This document shows, in pieces, positions 6,521 to 12,269 of a stretch of DNA of 25,458 nucleotides. The position numbers and the translations under genes were made by a program. Within the stretch, counting starts at the first letter, position 1; the number at the start of each line of letters is the position of its first letter. The DNA is from a virus, in the IMG/VR virus record IMGVR_UViG_3300031758_000521, positions 1 to 25,458 of that record. One strand, written 5' to 3'. The notes below the pieces were generated by a model. The model saw only the letters and a program-made list of their open reading frames with translations. It made no database searches and was not told where the DNA came from.

Positions 6521-6595
6521 TGGTGGGCTGACTAGGAATTGAACCTAGACTCAATGAATTATGAGTTCACTGCTTTACCATTAAGCTATCAGCCC
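6521..6595 (-). tRNA. tRNA with CAT anticodon (Met, or Ile2 after lysidine modification)
   Basis: 75 nt including encoded CCA. Acceptor GGGCTGA/TCAGCCC, anticodon stem GTGAA/TTCAT, loop CTCATAA, T stem CTAGG/CCTAG. It is isolated from the main array. Its 5' end overlaps the last 15 nt of the hldD-like gene. Identity between elongator Met and Ile2 cannot be settled by eye. Confidence 0.9.
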
Positions 6596-7354
6596 GTTTA
6601 CTTTACTCATGTCTGCACGTGTATATTCTTGATAACTGTTTTTCAAATTATCTGGCATTGGAATTTCTACAATATCAGCTTTATGCTTATCTGCAATTTC
6701 CTCAGCAACATCTAAAAAACTTTTTGTCTCACCTGTTCCAATGTTAAAAACACCAGACTCTTTACAATCTAAGAACTTCAAATGATATTGTATCACACTT
6801 TCTACAGGAATGAAATCCCTGAAATATTTGTCACTACCATGGAAGACTTTAATCTTGCCAGTTTCTTTAGCTTGTTTGGCAAACTGAGTTTGTGGACTTG
6901 CTTGATTGCCCTTATGCTCTTCACCAGAACCATACACATTAAAGTATCTAAAACCTTGTACAATTGATCCGCATGGATGTTTACGCACATGACGTTCAAA
7001 CAAATACTTCGACCATGCATATGGTGTTCTTGGGTCTAATGGCGACTCTTCGGTAAACTCTTGATTCAAACCATATACACTCGCTGAACTTGAGTATTGA
7101 AAATTAACACCAAACATCTTACATGCATCATACAGTTGAATGCTGAAATCTAAATTTTGTGTTAAAACTTTTTCAATGTCTTTCTCTGTTGTTGCACTGA
7201 TTGCGCCAATGTGAATAACCCAATCTTGTTCCATAACACTTGGTAATTGTTTATCGCCCCATTCATACGTATCAACAGAATGTCCTGCATTCTCTAATGC
7301 AGTAAGCATATGACTACCGATGAAACCTTTGTGACCCGTCAGAAGAATTTTCAT
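6581..7354 (-). CDS. hldD: ADP-glycero-manno-heptose 6-epimerase-like, C-terminally shortened
   Basis: 257 residues. Short-chain epimerase with an N-terminal Rossmann motif TGHKGFIGSH (6-15), YSSSASVYG (87-95) and catalytic Tyr112-x3-Lys116 (PYAWSK). RYFNVYGSGEEHKG and YFRDFIPVESV are typical of HldD/RfaD, which converts ADP-D,D-heptose to ADP-L,D-heptose for the LPS inner core. It ends soon after YQEYTRADMSK, where bacterial HldD (about 310 residues) continues for some 30 residues more. The last codons and stop lie inside the tRNA at 6521-6595. The start overlaps the cupin stop (ATGA). Other SDR epimerases are possible, but the gene set supports HldD. Confidence 0.82.
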   Translation of the reverse strand: MKILLTGHKGFIGSHMLTALENAGHSVDTYEWGDKQLPSVMEQDWVIHIGAISATTEKDIEKVLTQNLDFSIQLYDACKMFGVNFQYSSSASVYGLNQEFTEESPLDPRTPYAWSKYLFERHVRKHPCGSIVQGFRYFNVYGSGEEHKGNQASPQTQFAKQAKETGKIKVFHGSDKYFRDFIPVESVIQYHLKFLDCKESGVFNIGTGETKSFLDVAEEIADKHKADIVEIPMPDNLKNSYQEYTRADMSKVNGLIA

Positions 7355-7707
7355 TTCTGAGAATCTCCAGGAAGAACTCTATAATTGTCTTCAACGGAAT
7401 CTGGAGTAGACACTTCAATGATTGTGCCTTCTTCTAAGCAAATCACTTGATGTGGTTCTAGTGGCTCATTGCGCCAAACGTCACCCTCATTCAGAATTGT
7501 GTTACGCATACTAGCATCTTTAGTCTGAATGTACTTAACTTCAAACTTGCCATTCAAGACATACCATGTTTCATCTTTGTGTGCATGAAAGTGCATACTG
7601 AATTTTGCGCCTGTGTTAAACTTCAACAGCTTACCGCAATACTTATCATTGGTTGCAAAAATGAATTCGTGCCCCCAACCTTTTTCAACAAAGCCTTCTA
7701 ATCTCAT
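7351..7707 (-). CDS. Cupin, phosphomannose isomerase type II-like
   Basis: 118 residues, one cupin barrel. KGWGHEFIF near the N-terminus and SMHFHAHKDETWYVLNGKFEV (37-57) carry the metal-binding His/Glu pattern; a second motif includes PHQV (about 84-87). This matches the cupin half of mannose-6-phosphate isomerase/mannose-1-phosphate guanylyltransferase and the sugar-nucleotide cupins. It sits between the heptose kinase and epimerase genes with 4-nt overlaps on both sides, so it probably acts on a sugar phosphate or nucleotide sugar of the same pathway. The exact reaction is unknown. Confidence 0.85.
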   Translation of the reverse strand: MRLEGFVEKGWGHEFIFATNDKYCGKLLKFNTGAKFSMHFHAHKDETWYVLNGKFEVKYIQTKDASMRNTILNEGDVWRNEPLEPHQVICLEEGTIIEVSTPDSVEDNYRVLPGDSQK

Positions 7708-8495
7708 TGTATCTCCTTTAGTGTGGGTGCATAATTACCCACATGCTGTACTGTAATTGACGATGCTTTATTTGCAAATTTGATTGCATCATCAATGCTA
7801 TTCGTCACAAGATATTGATAAGCTAATGCGGCTAAGAATGTATCGCCTGCACCACACACATCAAGAACATCAACTTTTTTTGTTGGGTAATTTGTATTGA
7901 CATGTTCACTACGTAGCATTGCGCCATCGGCACCCAATGTTACAATCATATCCCATGCATATGACTCAGCCGCTTCAAATTCTTTTTCGTTGATTTTAAC
8001 AAAAGCACCATTGAATGCTTCTAAGTTTCTTTTCTTCGTATCGATAAAAACTGGTCCATTAAAATCGTGAATCAGATTTTGGATATGCTCATAAGTTAAA
8101 AAGCCTTTGTTGTAATCAGATATAACAACAGCATCATAACCTTCGGTATCTACAATTCCATTCCACGGCTCTATCTTTGGCTCTTCATCTATTCTGACGA
8201 TTTGATATCCAGACTTTTCGTCTATGATTCTAGTCTTTGTGATTCTTGGTTCGCCATTGACACCTGCCGCTTGATTTGAAATTATCGTTGTGTCACAGCC
8301 GAGTTTGTACAGATTGCTATGGACATTTCGTGCCATACCAAGTCTGGTTTCTTTTCGTGTTAGTTTGATTACGGGAATTGGTGCTTCTGGACTCAATCTG
8401 TCGATTGTTCCATATTGATAAACATCTATGCAAGAATCACCGAGTAGCAATATCTTGAATTTTGTTTGTGGTTGAGTACTGTTCAAGTCTGTCAT
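7704..8495 (-). CDS. PfkB-family heptose-7-phosphate kinase (HldE N-terminal domain-like)
   Basis: 263 residues from the ATG at 8495 (an ATG at 8552 is in frame but deeper in the upstream gene). KILLLGDSCIDVYQYG followed by RLSPEAPIPV is the signature of the RfaE/HldE kinase domain, which makes heptose 1,7-bisphosphate. ETRLGMARNVHSNLYKLG matches the Gly-rich segment, and VDVLDVCGAGDTFLAAL near the C-terminus is the PfkB anion-hole/catalytic motif with the active-site Asp. Slightly shorter than the bacterial domain (about 315). It overlaps the nucleotidyltransferase gene by 59 nt and the cupin gene by 4 nt. Confidence 0.88.
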   Translation of the reverse strand: MTDLNSTQPQTKFKILLLGDSCIDVYQYGTIDRLSPEAPIPVIKLTRKETRLGMARNVHSNLYKLGCDTTIISNQAAGVNGEPRITKTRIIDEKSGYQIVRIDEEPKIEPWNGIVDTEGYDAVVISDYNKGFLTYEHIQNLIHDFNGPVFIDTKKRNLEAFNGAFVKINEKEFEAAESYAWDMIVTLGADGAMLRSEHVNTNYPTKKVDVLDVCGAGDTFLAALAYQYLVTNSIDDAIKFANKASSITVQHVGNYAPTLKEIQ

Positions 8496-8838
8496 AAAAT
8501 TTAATTTCTTTACAGAATTCGGCACCAATGATCGGTGTGTTTCTGTAGTCACTTCCTTTAACCATTATATCAGGCTTATAGTCACGAATCAAGTTTATCA
8601 ATTCTTCATCGGTATCAAACACATCTACTCTATCTACGTATTTAAGTGCGAATAATAATGATGTACGTTCATACTCGGTATTGATTGGTCTATCTGCACC
8701 TTTTAATTCTTTGATGCGTCTGTCGCTATCAGTAAGCACGTACACGTATGCGCTAGGATAAGATTTTGCATACTGCAATAATCGCAAGTGTCCTAGATGT
8801 ACAATATCAAATGATCCGTTTACTATAATTTTCATCAT
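8437..8838 (-). CDS. Heptose-1-phosphate adenylyltransferase-like (HldE C-terminal domain-like)
   Basis: 133 residues from MMKIIVNGSFD; any earlier start would lie in the tRNA upstream. NGSFDIVHLGHLRLLQYAK (7-25) is the cytidylyltransferase-type HxGH nucleotide-binding motif, and MVKGSDYRN and YSTTNKI match the KGGDY and STT-x-KI motifs of RfaE2/HldC, which joins heptose 1-phosphate to AMP. Bacteria such as E. coli fuse this to the kinase (HldE); here the halves are separate and in swapped order. No strong ribosome binding site is visible; the gene begins 11 nt past the tRNA-Leu end. Confidence 0.87.
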   Translation of the reverse strand: MMKIIVNGSFDIVHLGHLRLLQYAKSYPSAYVYVLTDSDRRIKELKGADRPINTEYERTSLLFALKYVDRVDVFDTDEELINLIRDYKPDIMVKGSDYRNTPIIGAEFCKEIKFYDRLEQYSTTNKIQDIATR

Positions 8839-8849
8839 ACATTTATATA

Positions 8850-8936
8850 TGGTGCGAGTAGCCGGACTCGAACCGGCACACCTTTTAAAGCGAGAGATTT
8901 TAAGTCTCTTGTGTCTACCAATTTCACCATACTCGC
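8850..8936 (-). tRNA. tRNA-Leu(TAA)
   Basis: 87 nt with CCA. Acceptor GCGAGTA/TACTCGC, anticodon stem AGAGA/TCTCT, loop CTTAAAA, long class II variable arm, discriminator A. Reads UUA/UUG. Confidence 0.96.
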
Positions 8937-8940
8937 TAAC

Positions 8941-9015
8941 TGGTCCGGCGTGAGGGAATCGAACCCCCATAATGACTTTAGAAGAATCATGTCCTATCCG
9001 TTGAACGAACGCCAG
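8941..9015 (-). tRNA. tRNA-Arg(TCT)
   Basis: 75 nt with CCA. Acceptor CTGGCGT/ACGCCGG with one G-T pair, D stem GTTC/GGAC, anticodon stem TGATT/AGTCA, loop CTTCTAA. Reads AGA/AGG, codons typically rare in proteobacterial hosts. Confidence 0.93.
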
Positions 9016-9034
9016 AATTAATTTCTATACACGT

Positions 9035-9063
9035 AGTATAGTCTACATTTTCTATCTTGTCAA
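9035..9063 (-). promoter_or_regulatory. Consensus promoter inside the tRNA array (unboxed)
   Basis: TATACT (9035-9040), 17-bp spacer, TTGACA (9058-9063), 12/12 consensus, no palindrome upstream. The -35 nearly touches the 3' end of tRNA-Gly. It would drive tRNA-Arg, tRNA-Leu, the heptose genes and on to the terminator at 3552. Confidence 0.8.
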
Positions 9064-9064
9064 G

Positions 9065-9138
9065 TGGAGCGGGGTAAGAGAATCGAACTCTCAGCATTAG
9101 CTTGGAAGGCTAAGGTATTACCACTATACGAACCCCGC
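9065..9138 (-). tRNA. tRNA-Gly(TCC)
   Basis: 74 nt with CCA. Acceptor GCGGGGT/ACCCCGC, D stem GTAT/ATAC, anticodon stem TTAGC/GCTAA, loop CTTCCAA, T stem GAGAG/CTCTT, discriminator T. Confidence 0.95.
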
Positions 9139-9145
9139 ATTTTTT

Positions 9146-9219
9146 TGGCTACCCACCAGGGACTCGAACCCCGACCAACGGTTTTGGAGACCGTGATGCT
9201 GCCATTACACCAGTGAGTA
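9146..9219 (-). tRNA. tRNA-Trp(CCA)
   Basis: 74 nt with CCA. Acceptor TACTCAC/GTGGGTA, anticodon stem ACGGT/ACCGT, loop CTCCAAA, T stem CGGGG/CCCTG, discriminator G as expected for Trp. It begins 1 nt past the stop codon of the gene upstream (9221-9523). Confidence 0.95.
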
Positions 9220-9220
9220 A

Positions 9221-9523
9221 TTATTTGTTTAATTGTCTGAACTTAACTTCTTTGGTTTCTTCATTGTACTTATGAATTGCATCATACTCATCATCATACA
9301 ATCCTAATTCTTCATTAGCAGTATGTAACTTGTCTAACGCATCTTGGCGTTTCTTATTGAATGCTTCATAGCCTTCTTTGGTTCCCAATTCATATCCTTT
9401 ATCGGAATGAATTTCTTCAGCCGATTTGATATTCTTTTTAAAGATGGCATCAAATCGATTTGCGTATTCTTCCTGACTTACGCTAAATGGACGTGGTGCG
9501 CTTCCTTTTCCACCATCACTCAT
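9221..9523 (-). CDS. Conserved phage protein (SDGGKGSxPRPFSV family)
   Basis: 100 residues. The N-terminus MSDGGKGSAPRPFSVSQEEY followed by ANRFDAIF is a pattern I know from a widespread small phage protein of unknown function. The rest is helical, charged and rich in Lys/Glu with several Tyr. There is no signal peptide. It is coupled to the gene upstream by an ATGA overlap, with an AGGGTG ribosome binding site. It lies between tRNA-Trp and tRNA-Ala inside the tRNA array. Confidence 0.85.
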   Translation of the reverse strand: MSDGGKGSAPRPFSVSQEEYANRFDAIFKKNIKSAEEIHSDKGYELGTKEGYEAFNKKRQDALDKLHTANEELGLYDDEYDAIHKYNEETKEVKFRQLNK

Positions 9524-9966
9524 AAAATCACCCTATGATATTCGTAGTTAACTGTATCGTCATTCTCTCTAAAAACAACTGCACCATTACGCATATGAAA
9601 ACGTTTAGCCATTTCAGTCTTAGGACTCAGCGTAACGTATCTTTGAATCTCTGGTTTGTTTTCTTTGATGTGTTTAACAGCATCAAAAATTAATGTGCGA
9701 CCTGCACCTGGAGCATAACTCCAAATGGTATAAAATATTGCAACAATCGGTTCAGATGAAATCTGAAACAATTCAGTTTCTTTTGTTGGAATTTCTGTTT
9801 GATAACTTACGCATGTGATTGCTTTCACTTGTTCATTTTCGTCACGTAACACAAAGATATCTTTGTTGTCACCAACTCTGTCAACATGTGGAATATGAGG
9901 ACGCACAGGGTCTTCACTTAACATACTCATTACACTATCAGTAAACGATTTTATTAGATATAACAT
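9520..9966 (-). CDS. GNAT-like acetyltransferase-fold protein
   Basis: 148 residues. After an acidic N-terminus, a strand (VKAITCVSYQT, about 47-57), a long central strand (EPIVAIFYTIWSY) and then APGAGRTLIFDAVKHI (about 90-105), which resembles the GNAT acetyl-CoA loop and helix. The C-terminal PKTEMAKRFHMRNGAVVFRE matches the closing strand-helix of small acetyltransferases ('A..F..k.Ga'). The pyrophosphate-binding loop is not the full R/Q-x-x-G-x-G/A, so activity is uncertain. Coupled with 9221-9523 by a 4-nt overlap and enclosed by tRNA genes. Confidence 0.62.
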   Translation of the reverse strand: MLYLIKSFTDSVMSMLSEDPVRPHIPHVDRVGDNKDIFVLRDENEQVKAITCVSYQTEIPTKETELFQISSEPIVAIFYTIWSYAPGAGRTLIFDAVKHIKENKPEIQRYVTLSPKTEMAKRFHMRNGAVVFRENDDTVNYEYHRVIL

Positions 9967-9987
9967 TCTATACTTTCATTTCTTATA

Positions 9988-10062
9988 TGGTGGAGAATAA
10001 GAGATTCGAACTCTTGACTATTGCTTGCAAAGCAATTGCGTTCCCAATTACGCCAATCCCCC
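9988..10062 (-). tRNA. tRNA-Ala(TGC)
   Basis: 75 nt with CCA. Acceptor GGGGGAT/ATTCTCC with two G-T pairs, D stem GCGT/ACGC, anticodon stem ATTGC/GCAAT, loop TTTGCAA, discriminator A. Confidence 0.94.
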
Positions 10063-10073
10063 ATTATTATATT

Positions 10074-10150
<77 letters not shown>

Positions 10151-10151
10151 A

Positions 10152-10159
10152 TATTTATA
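10152..10159 (-). promoter_or_regulatory. Possible T4-type late promoter octamer
   Basis: The minus strand reads TATAAATA, the exact T4 late consensus, in the 10-nt gap between tRNA-Thr and tRNA-Pro. It could direct late synthesis of tRNA-Pro and genes to the left. With one 8-bp hit in AT-rich DNA, chance is a serious alternative. Confidence 0.3.
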
Positions 10160-10160
10160 C

Positions 10161-10234
10161 TGGTGCCCCATGACAGAATCGAACTGCCGTAACCTGATTA
10201 CAAAACAGGTGTAATGCCATTATACTAATAGGGC
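10161..10234 (-). tRNA. tRNA-Thr(TGT)
   Basis: 74 nt with CCA. Acceptor GCCCTAT/ATGGGGC, anticodon stem CCTGT/TCAGG region, loop TTTGTAA, T stem GGCAG/CTGTC, discriminator A. Confidence 0.93.
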
Positions 10235-10240
10235 TAAAAC

Positions 10241-10984
10241 TTAAATTATCTTCTCCATTATATTCTTTGCTAAGTTATCCACATCGGCTCTTGTTGTGCC
10301 TCCGAGAATAACAATAGCATACTGTTCACCATTCTTATGTACGATCATCACAAGACACTTACCAGCCGCATTCGTTGTGCCAGTTTTAGATACTTCAATG
10401 ATATCATATTTGTTCATCAACTTCACGTTAGTGTTATTGACTGGAATGTGTTTCTCTCTATTCTTCTTATCTACGACTTTCAAATCGTATCTACTCAATG
10501 CAGATATATCACGTATCTTATCATGCCTGTACGCATCTGTCAACATGATAACTAAATCTTTTGCGGTACTAATGTTCTTTGCACTCAGACCAGATACATC
10601 ATCAAATTTTGTATCGTACATTTGAAGCATAATTGCACGTTTATTCATTTGATAAACTGTCCACAATTTACCACCCATGCTTTCTGCTAATGCTTCTGCG
10701 GCTCTGTTGTCACTTTTGACTAACATTAAATTCAACAATTCTTCTCTAGTGAATTTCTTGTGTGAATAGAACATTCCTTTATATGGAACTTTCTCATCCA
10801 ATGAAACTCCACTCTCAAGTAACACCAATGCAGTCATCAGTTTCGTAATGCTTGCTATTGGTCTCATTTTATCAATTTCAGCATCAACAATCGGATATTG
10901 TTTTGTGATGTTGTATGCGTAAACTGTAATAGCATTAGCACTCAAACAAGTCAATAGGATTAGAGATAAGATTATTTTTTTCAT
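10241..10984 (-). CDS. Exported D,D-peptidase (peptidase S11, PBP7-like)
   Basis: 247 residues with a Sec signal (about residues 1-18). All three penicillin-binding motifs are present: Ser45-x-x-Lys48 (SITK), Ser91-Asp-Asn93 (SDN) and Lys200-Thr-Gly202 (KTG). RPIASITKLMTALVLLE and LLNLMLVKSDNRAAEALAE follow the PbpG/DacA pattern. It should cut D-Ala-containing peptide bonds in periplasmic peptidoglycan. It lacks the C-terminal amphipathic anchor domain of DacA, so it is closer to the endopeptidase PBP7. It lies between tRNA-Thr and tRNA-Asn as cargo in the tRNA array. Possible roles are cell-wall remodelling during infection, lysis support or blocking superinfection. Confidence 0.92.
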   Translation of the reverse strand: MKKIILSLILLTCLSANAITVYAYNITKQYPIVDAEIDKMRPIASITKLMTALVLLESGVSLDEKVPYKGMFYSHKKFTREELLNLMLVKSDNRAAEALAESMGGKLWTVYQMNKRAIMLQMYDTKFDDVSGLSAKNISTAKDLVIMLTDAYRHDKIRDISALSRYDLKVVDKKNREKHIPVNNTNVKLMNKYDIIEVSKTGTTNAAGKCLVMIVHKNGEQYAIVILGGTTRADVDNLAKNIMEKII

Positions 10985-10998
10985 ATTCTTCTTTGTAA

Positions 10999-11077
10999 TG
11001 GCTCCGAGTAAGAGGATCGAACTCTTCTAACCAGTGATTAACAGTCACGCCCATGCACCTTGCTCGGGTTTCTCGGA
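10999..11077 (-). tRNA. tRNA-Asn(GTT)
   Basis: 79 nt with CCA. Acceptor TCCGAGA/ACTCGGA with an A-A mismatch at the last pair, large D loop, anticodon stem of four clear pairs plus a C-T mismatch, loop CTGTTAA, discriminator G as in bacterial Asn. Somewhat degenerate but coherent. Confidence 0.86.
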
Positions 11078-11084
11078 ATAAAAT

Positions 11085-11158
11085 TGGAAGCGGGTGTTGG
11101 ATTCGAACCAACGATGCACCTGGCTTATGAGACCGGTGTGGTGACCGCCCTACCCGCT
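11085..11158 (-). tRNA. tRNA with CAT anticodon, irregular D and anticodon arms (Met, possibly initiator)
   Basis: 74 nt with CCA. Acceptor AGCGGGT/ACCCGCT, loop CTCATAA, T stem GTTGG/CCAAC, discriminator T. The D stem and the anticodon stem each contain a mismatch. There is no C1-A72 mismatch of the bacterial initiator type. Which Met (or Ile2) role it has is unclear. Confidence 0.8.
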
Positions 11159-11171
11159 ATATTATATATCT

Positions 11172-11248
11172 TGGAGTGAGTGACAGGACTCGAACCTGCA
11201 TAGAACGGATTTGCAATCCGTAGCCTAACCATTCAGCGGCACACTCAC
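11172..11248 (-). tRNA. tRNA-Cys(GCA)
   Basis: 77 nt with CCA. Acceptor GTGAGTG/CACTCAC, anticodon stem ACGGA/TCCGT, loop TTGCAAA, discriminator T as is typical for Cys. Confidence 0.94.
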
Positions 11249-11257
11249 ATAAAAACT

Positions 11258-11332
11258 TGGCGATGCGTGGGAGAATCGAACTCCCGTAAGCGGATAGACA
11301 ATCCGCAGTAATAACCTCTATACGAACGCACC
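11258..11332 (-). tRNA. tRNA-Asp(GTC)
   Basis: 75 nt with CCA. Acceptor GGTGCGT/ACGCATC, anticodon stem GCGGA/TCCGC, loop TTGTCTA, discriminator G as for Asp. Confidence 0.95.
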
Positions 11333-11341
11333 TAAAAAACT

Positions 11342-11426
11342 TGGTGGAGACAGTAAGATTCGAACCTACTCACCCGAAAGAACAGATTTACAGTCTGCCG
11401 CAACTCTCCAACTTTGCCGTATCTCC
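11342..11426 (-). tRNA. tRNA-Tyr(GTA)
   Basis: 85 nt with CCA. Acceptor GGAGATA/TGTCTCC, anticodon stem GCAGA/TCTGT, loop CTGTAAA, long class II variable arm as in bacterial Tyr tRNA. Confidence 0.94.
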
Positions 11427-11441
11427 AAAATACTAAACTCA

Positions 11442-11517
11442 TGGTACACGATAGGGGAATCGAACCCCTCTTCCCGCCGTGAAAGGGCGGTGTCCTAAAC
11501 CGATAGACGAATCGTGC
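11442..11517 (-). tRNA. tRNA-Glu(TTC)
   Basis: 76 nt with CCA. Acceptor GCACGAT/ATCGTGT, D stem GTCT/GGAC, anticodon stem CCGCC/GGCGG, loop CTTTCAC, T stem AGGGG/CCCCT. Confidence 0.95.
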
Positions 11518-11540
11518 ATACTTTTTTAATCTATGAATAG

Positions 11541-11569
11541 AGTATAACACTCTAAACATTTTCTGTCAA
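11541..11569 (-). promoter_or_regulatory. Consensus promoter inside the tRNA array (unboxed)
   Basis: TATACT (11541-11546), 17-bp spacer, TTGACA (11564-11569). The sequence just upstream (AATGTTG) recalls the proximal core of the boxed promoters, but the GTTG-N8-CAAC palindrome is absent. It would drive tRNA-Glu and the tRNAs and genes to its left. Confidence 0.8.
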
Positions 11570-11578
11570 CAACATTTT

Positions 11579-11666
11579 TGGCAGAGAGTATGAGATTCGA
11601 ACTCATGCACCGCTTTCGCAATGACAGTTTAGCAAACTGCTGGTTTAACCACTCACCCAACTCTCT
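11579..11666 (-). tRNA. tRNA-Ser(GCT)
   Basis: 88 nt with CCA. Acceptor AGAGAGT/ACTCTCT, anticodon stem GCAGT/ACTGT, loop TTGCTAA, long variable arm, discriminator G. Confidence 0.95.
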
Positions 11667-11673
11667 ATAATTT

Positions 11674-11763
11674 TGGCGGAAGCGGTGAGATTCGAACTCA
11701 CGGAACATTTCTGTTCGACAGTTTTCAAGACTGTTGCCATAAACCAGACTCGACCACACTTCC
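11674..11763 (-). tRNA. tRNA-Ser(TGA)
   Basis: 90 nt with CCA. Acceptor GGAAGTG/CGCTTCC, anticodon stem ACAGT/ACTGT, loop CTTGAAA, long variable arm, discriminator G. Confidence 0.95.
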
Positions 11764-11769
11764 ATAACT

Positions 11770-11844
11770 TGGTGCGCCCTGAGAGAATCGAACTCCCACT
11801 CGTAGGTTCGTAGCCTACTGTAATATCCATTTTACTAAAGGCGC
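11770..11844 (-). tRNA. tRNA-Arg(ACG)
   Basis: 75 nt with CCA. Acceptor GCGCCTT/AGGGCGC, D stem GTAA/TTAC, anticodon stem GTAGG/CCTAC, loop CTACGAA. A34 would need the host TadA deaminase to become inosine. Confidence 0.93.
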
Positions 11845-11855
11845 ATAAAAACATT

Positions 11856-11932
11856 TGGTGCCCTCTCTCAGATTCGAACTGAGACTTTACGGCTTCTAAG
11901 ACCGTCCTCTCTACCAATTGGAGTAAGAGGGC
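11856..11932 (-). tRNA. tRNA with TAG anticodon (Leu by codon) but short variable loop
   Basis: 77 nt with CCA. Acceptor GCCCTCT/AGAGGGC, anticodon stem ACGGT/GCCGT, loop CTTAGAA, T stem CTCAG/CTGAG, discriminator A. The anticodon UAG would read CUA (Leu), yet the variable region is only about 5 nt, unlike the long arm of every bacterial tRNA-Leu. The amino acid identity is therefore open. Confidence 0.85.
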
Positions 11933-11935
11933 ACT

Positions 11936-12009
11936 TGGTTCCCAGAGAAAGAATTGAACTTTCGATAATCGCTTATCAAGCGACCGTTATACCATTTAAC
12001 TATCCGGGA
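11936..12009 (-). tRNA. tRNA-Ile(GAT)
   Basis: 74 nt with CCA. Acceptor TCCCGGA/TCTGGGA, D stem GTTA/TAAC, anticodon stem GTCGC/GCGAT, loop TTGATAA, discriminator A. Confidence 0.93.
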
Positions 12010-12018
12010 CTATCTTGT

Positions 12019-12093
12019 TGGTACCTTGTGACGGGATTGAACCGCCGACCTTCTCCTTGTAAGGGAGACACTCTACCGCTGAGTTAACAAGGC
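12019..12093 (-). tRNA. tRNA-Val(TAC)
   Basis: 75 nt with CCA. Acceptor GCCTTGT/ACAAGGT, anticodon stem TCTCC/GGAGA, loop CTTACAA, T stem GGCGG/CCGTC. Confidence 0.95.
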
Positions 12094-12102
12094 AATTTTC
12101 TT

Positions 12103-12178
12103 TGGGGTGACCTATGGGATTTGAACCCATCCTATCGGAATCACAATCCGAGGTGCTGACCGCTAACACTAAGGTCAC
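12103..12178 (-). tRNA. tRNA-His(GTG)
   Basis: 76 nt with CCA. Acceptor GTGACCT/AGGTCAC, anticodon stem TCGGA/TCCGA, loop TTGTGAT, discriminator C as for His. The base before G1 is T, so the usual encoded G-1 of bacterial tRNA-His is missing. Confidence 0.94.
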
Positions 12179-12190
12179 ACCAAAGAAAAC

Positions 12191-12265
12191 TGGTAGGGGC
12201 ACCGAGAATCGAACTCGGATTTACTGGTTAAAAGCCAGCTACTCTAGCCGTTGAGTTATACCCCC
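12191..12265 (-). tRNA. tRNA-Lys(TTT)
   Basis: 75 nt with CCA. Acceptor GGGGGTA/TGCCCCT, D stem ACTC/GAGT, anticodon stem GCTGG/CCAGT, loop CTTTTAA, discriminator A. Confidence 0.94.
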
Positions 12266-12269
12266 AAAT

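Noticed and set aside
6498-6554. N-terminal extension of the DUF458-like gene to an upstream ATG at 6554
   Set aside because: It runs through the tRNA gene at 6521-6595; a GTG with a good AAGGAG site at 6497 fits the family start better.
8839-8970. N-terminal extension of the heptose adenylyltransferase gene
   Set aside because: It is a translation of tRNA-Leu and part of tRNA-Arg; the protein family begins at MMKIIVNG.
11332-12202. Several open frames of 68-90 codons on the minus strand among the tRNAs
   Set aside because: They are translations of tRNA genes; every stretch is accounted for by cloverleaf structures with CCA ends.
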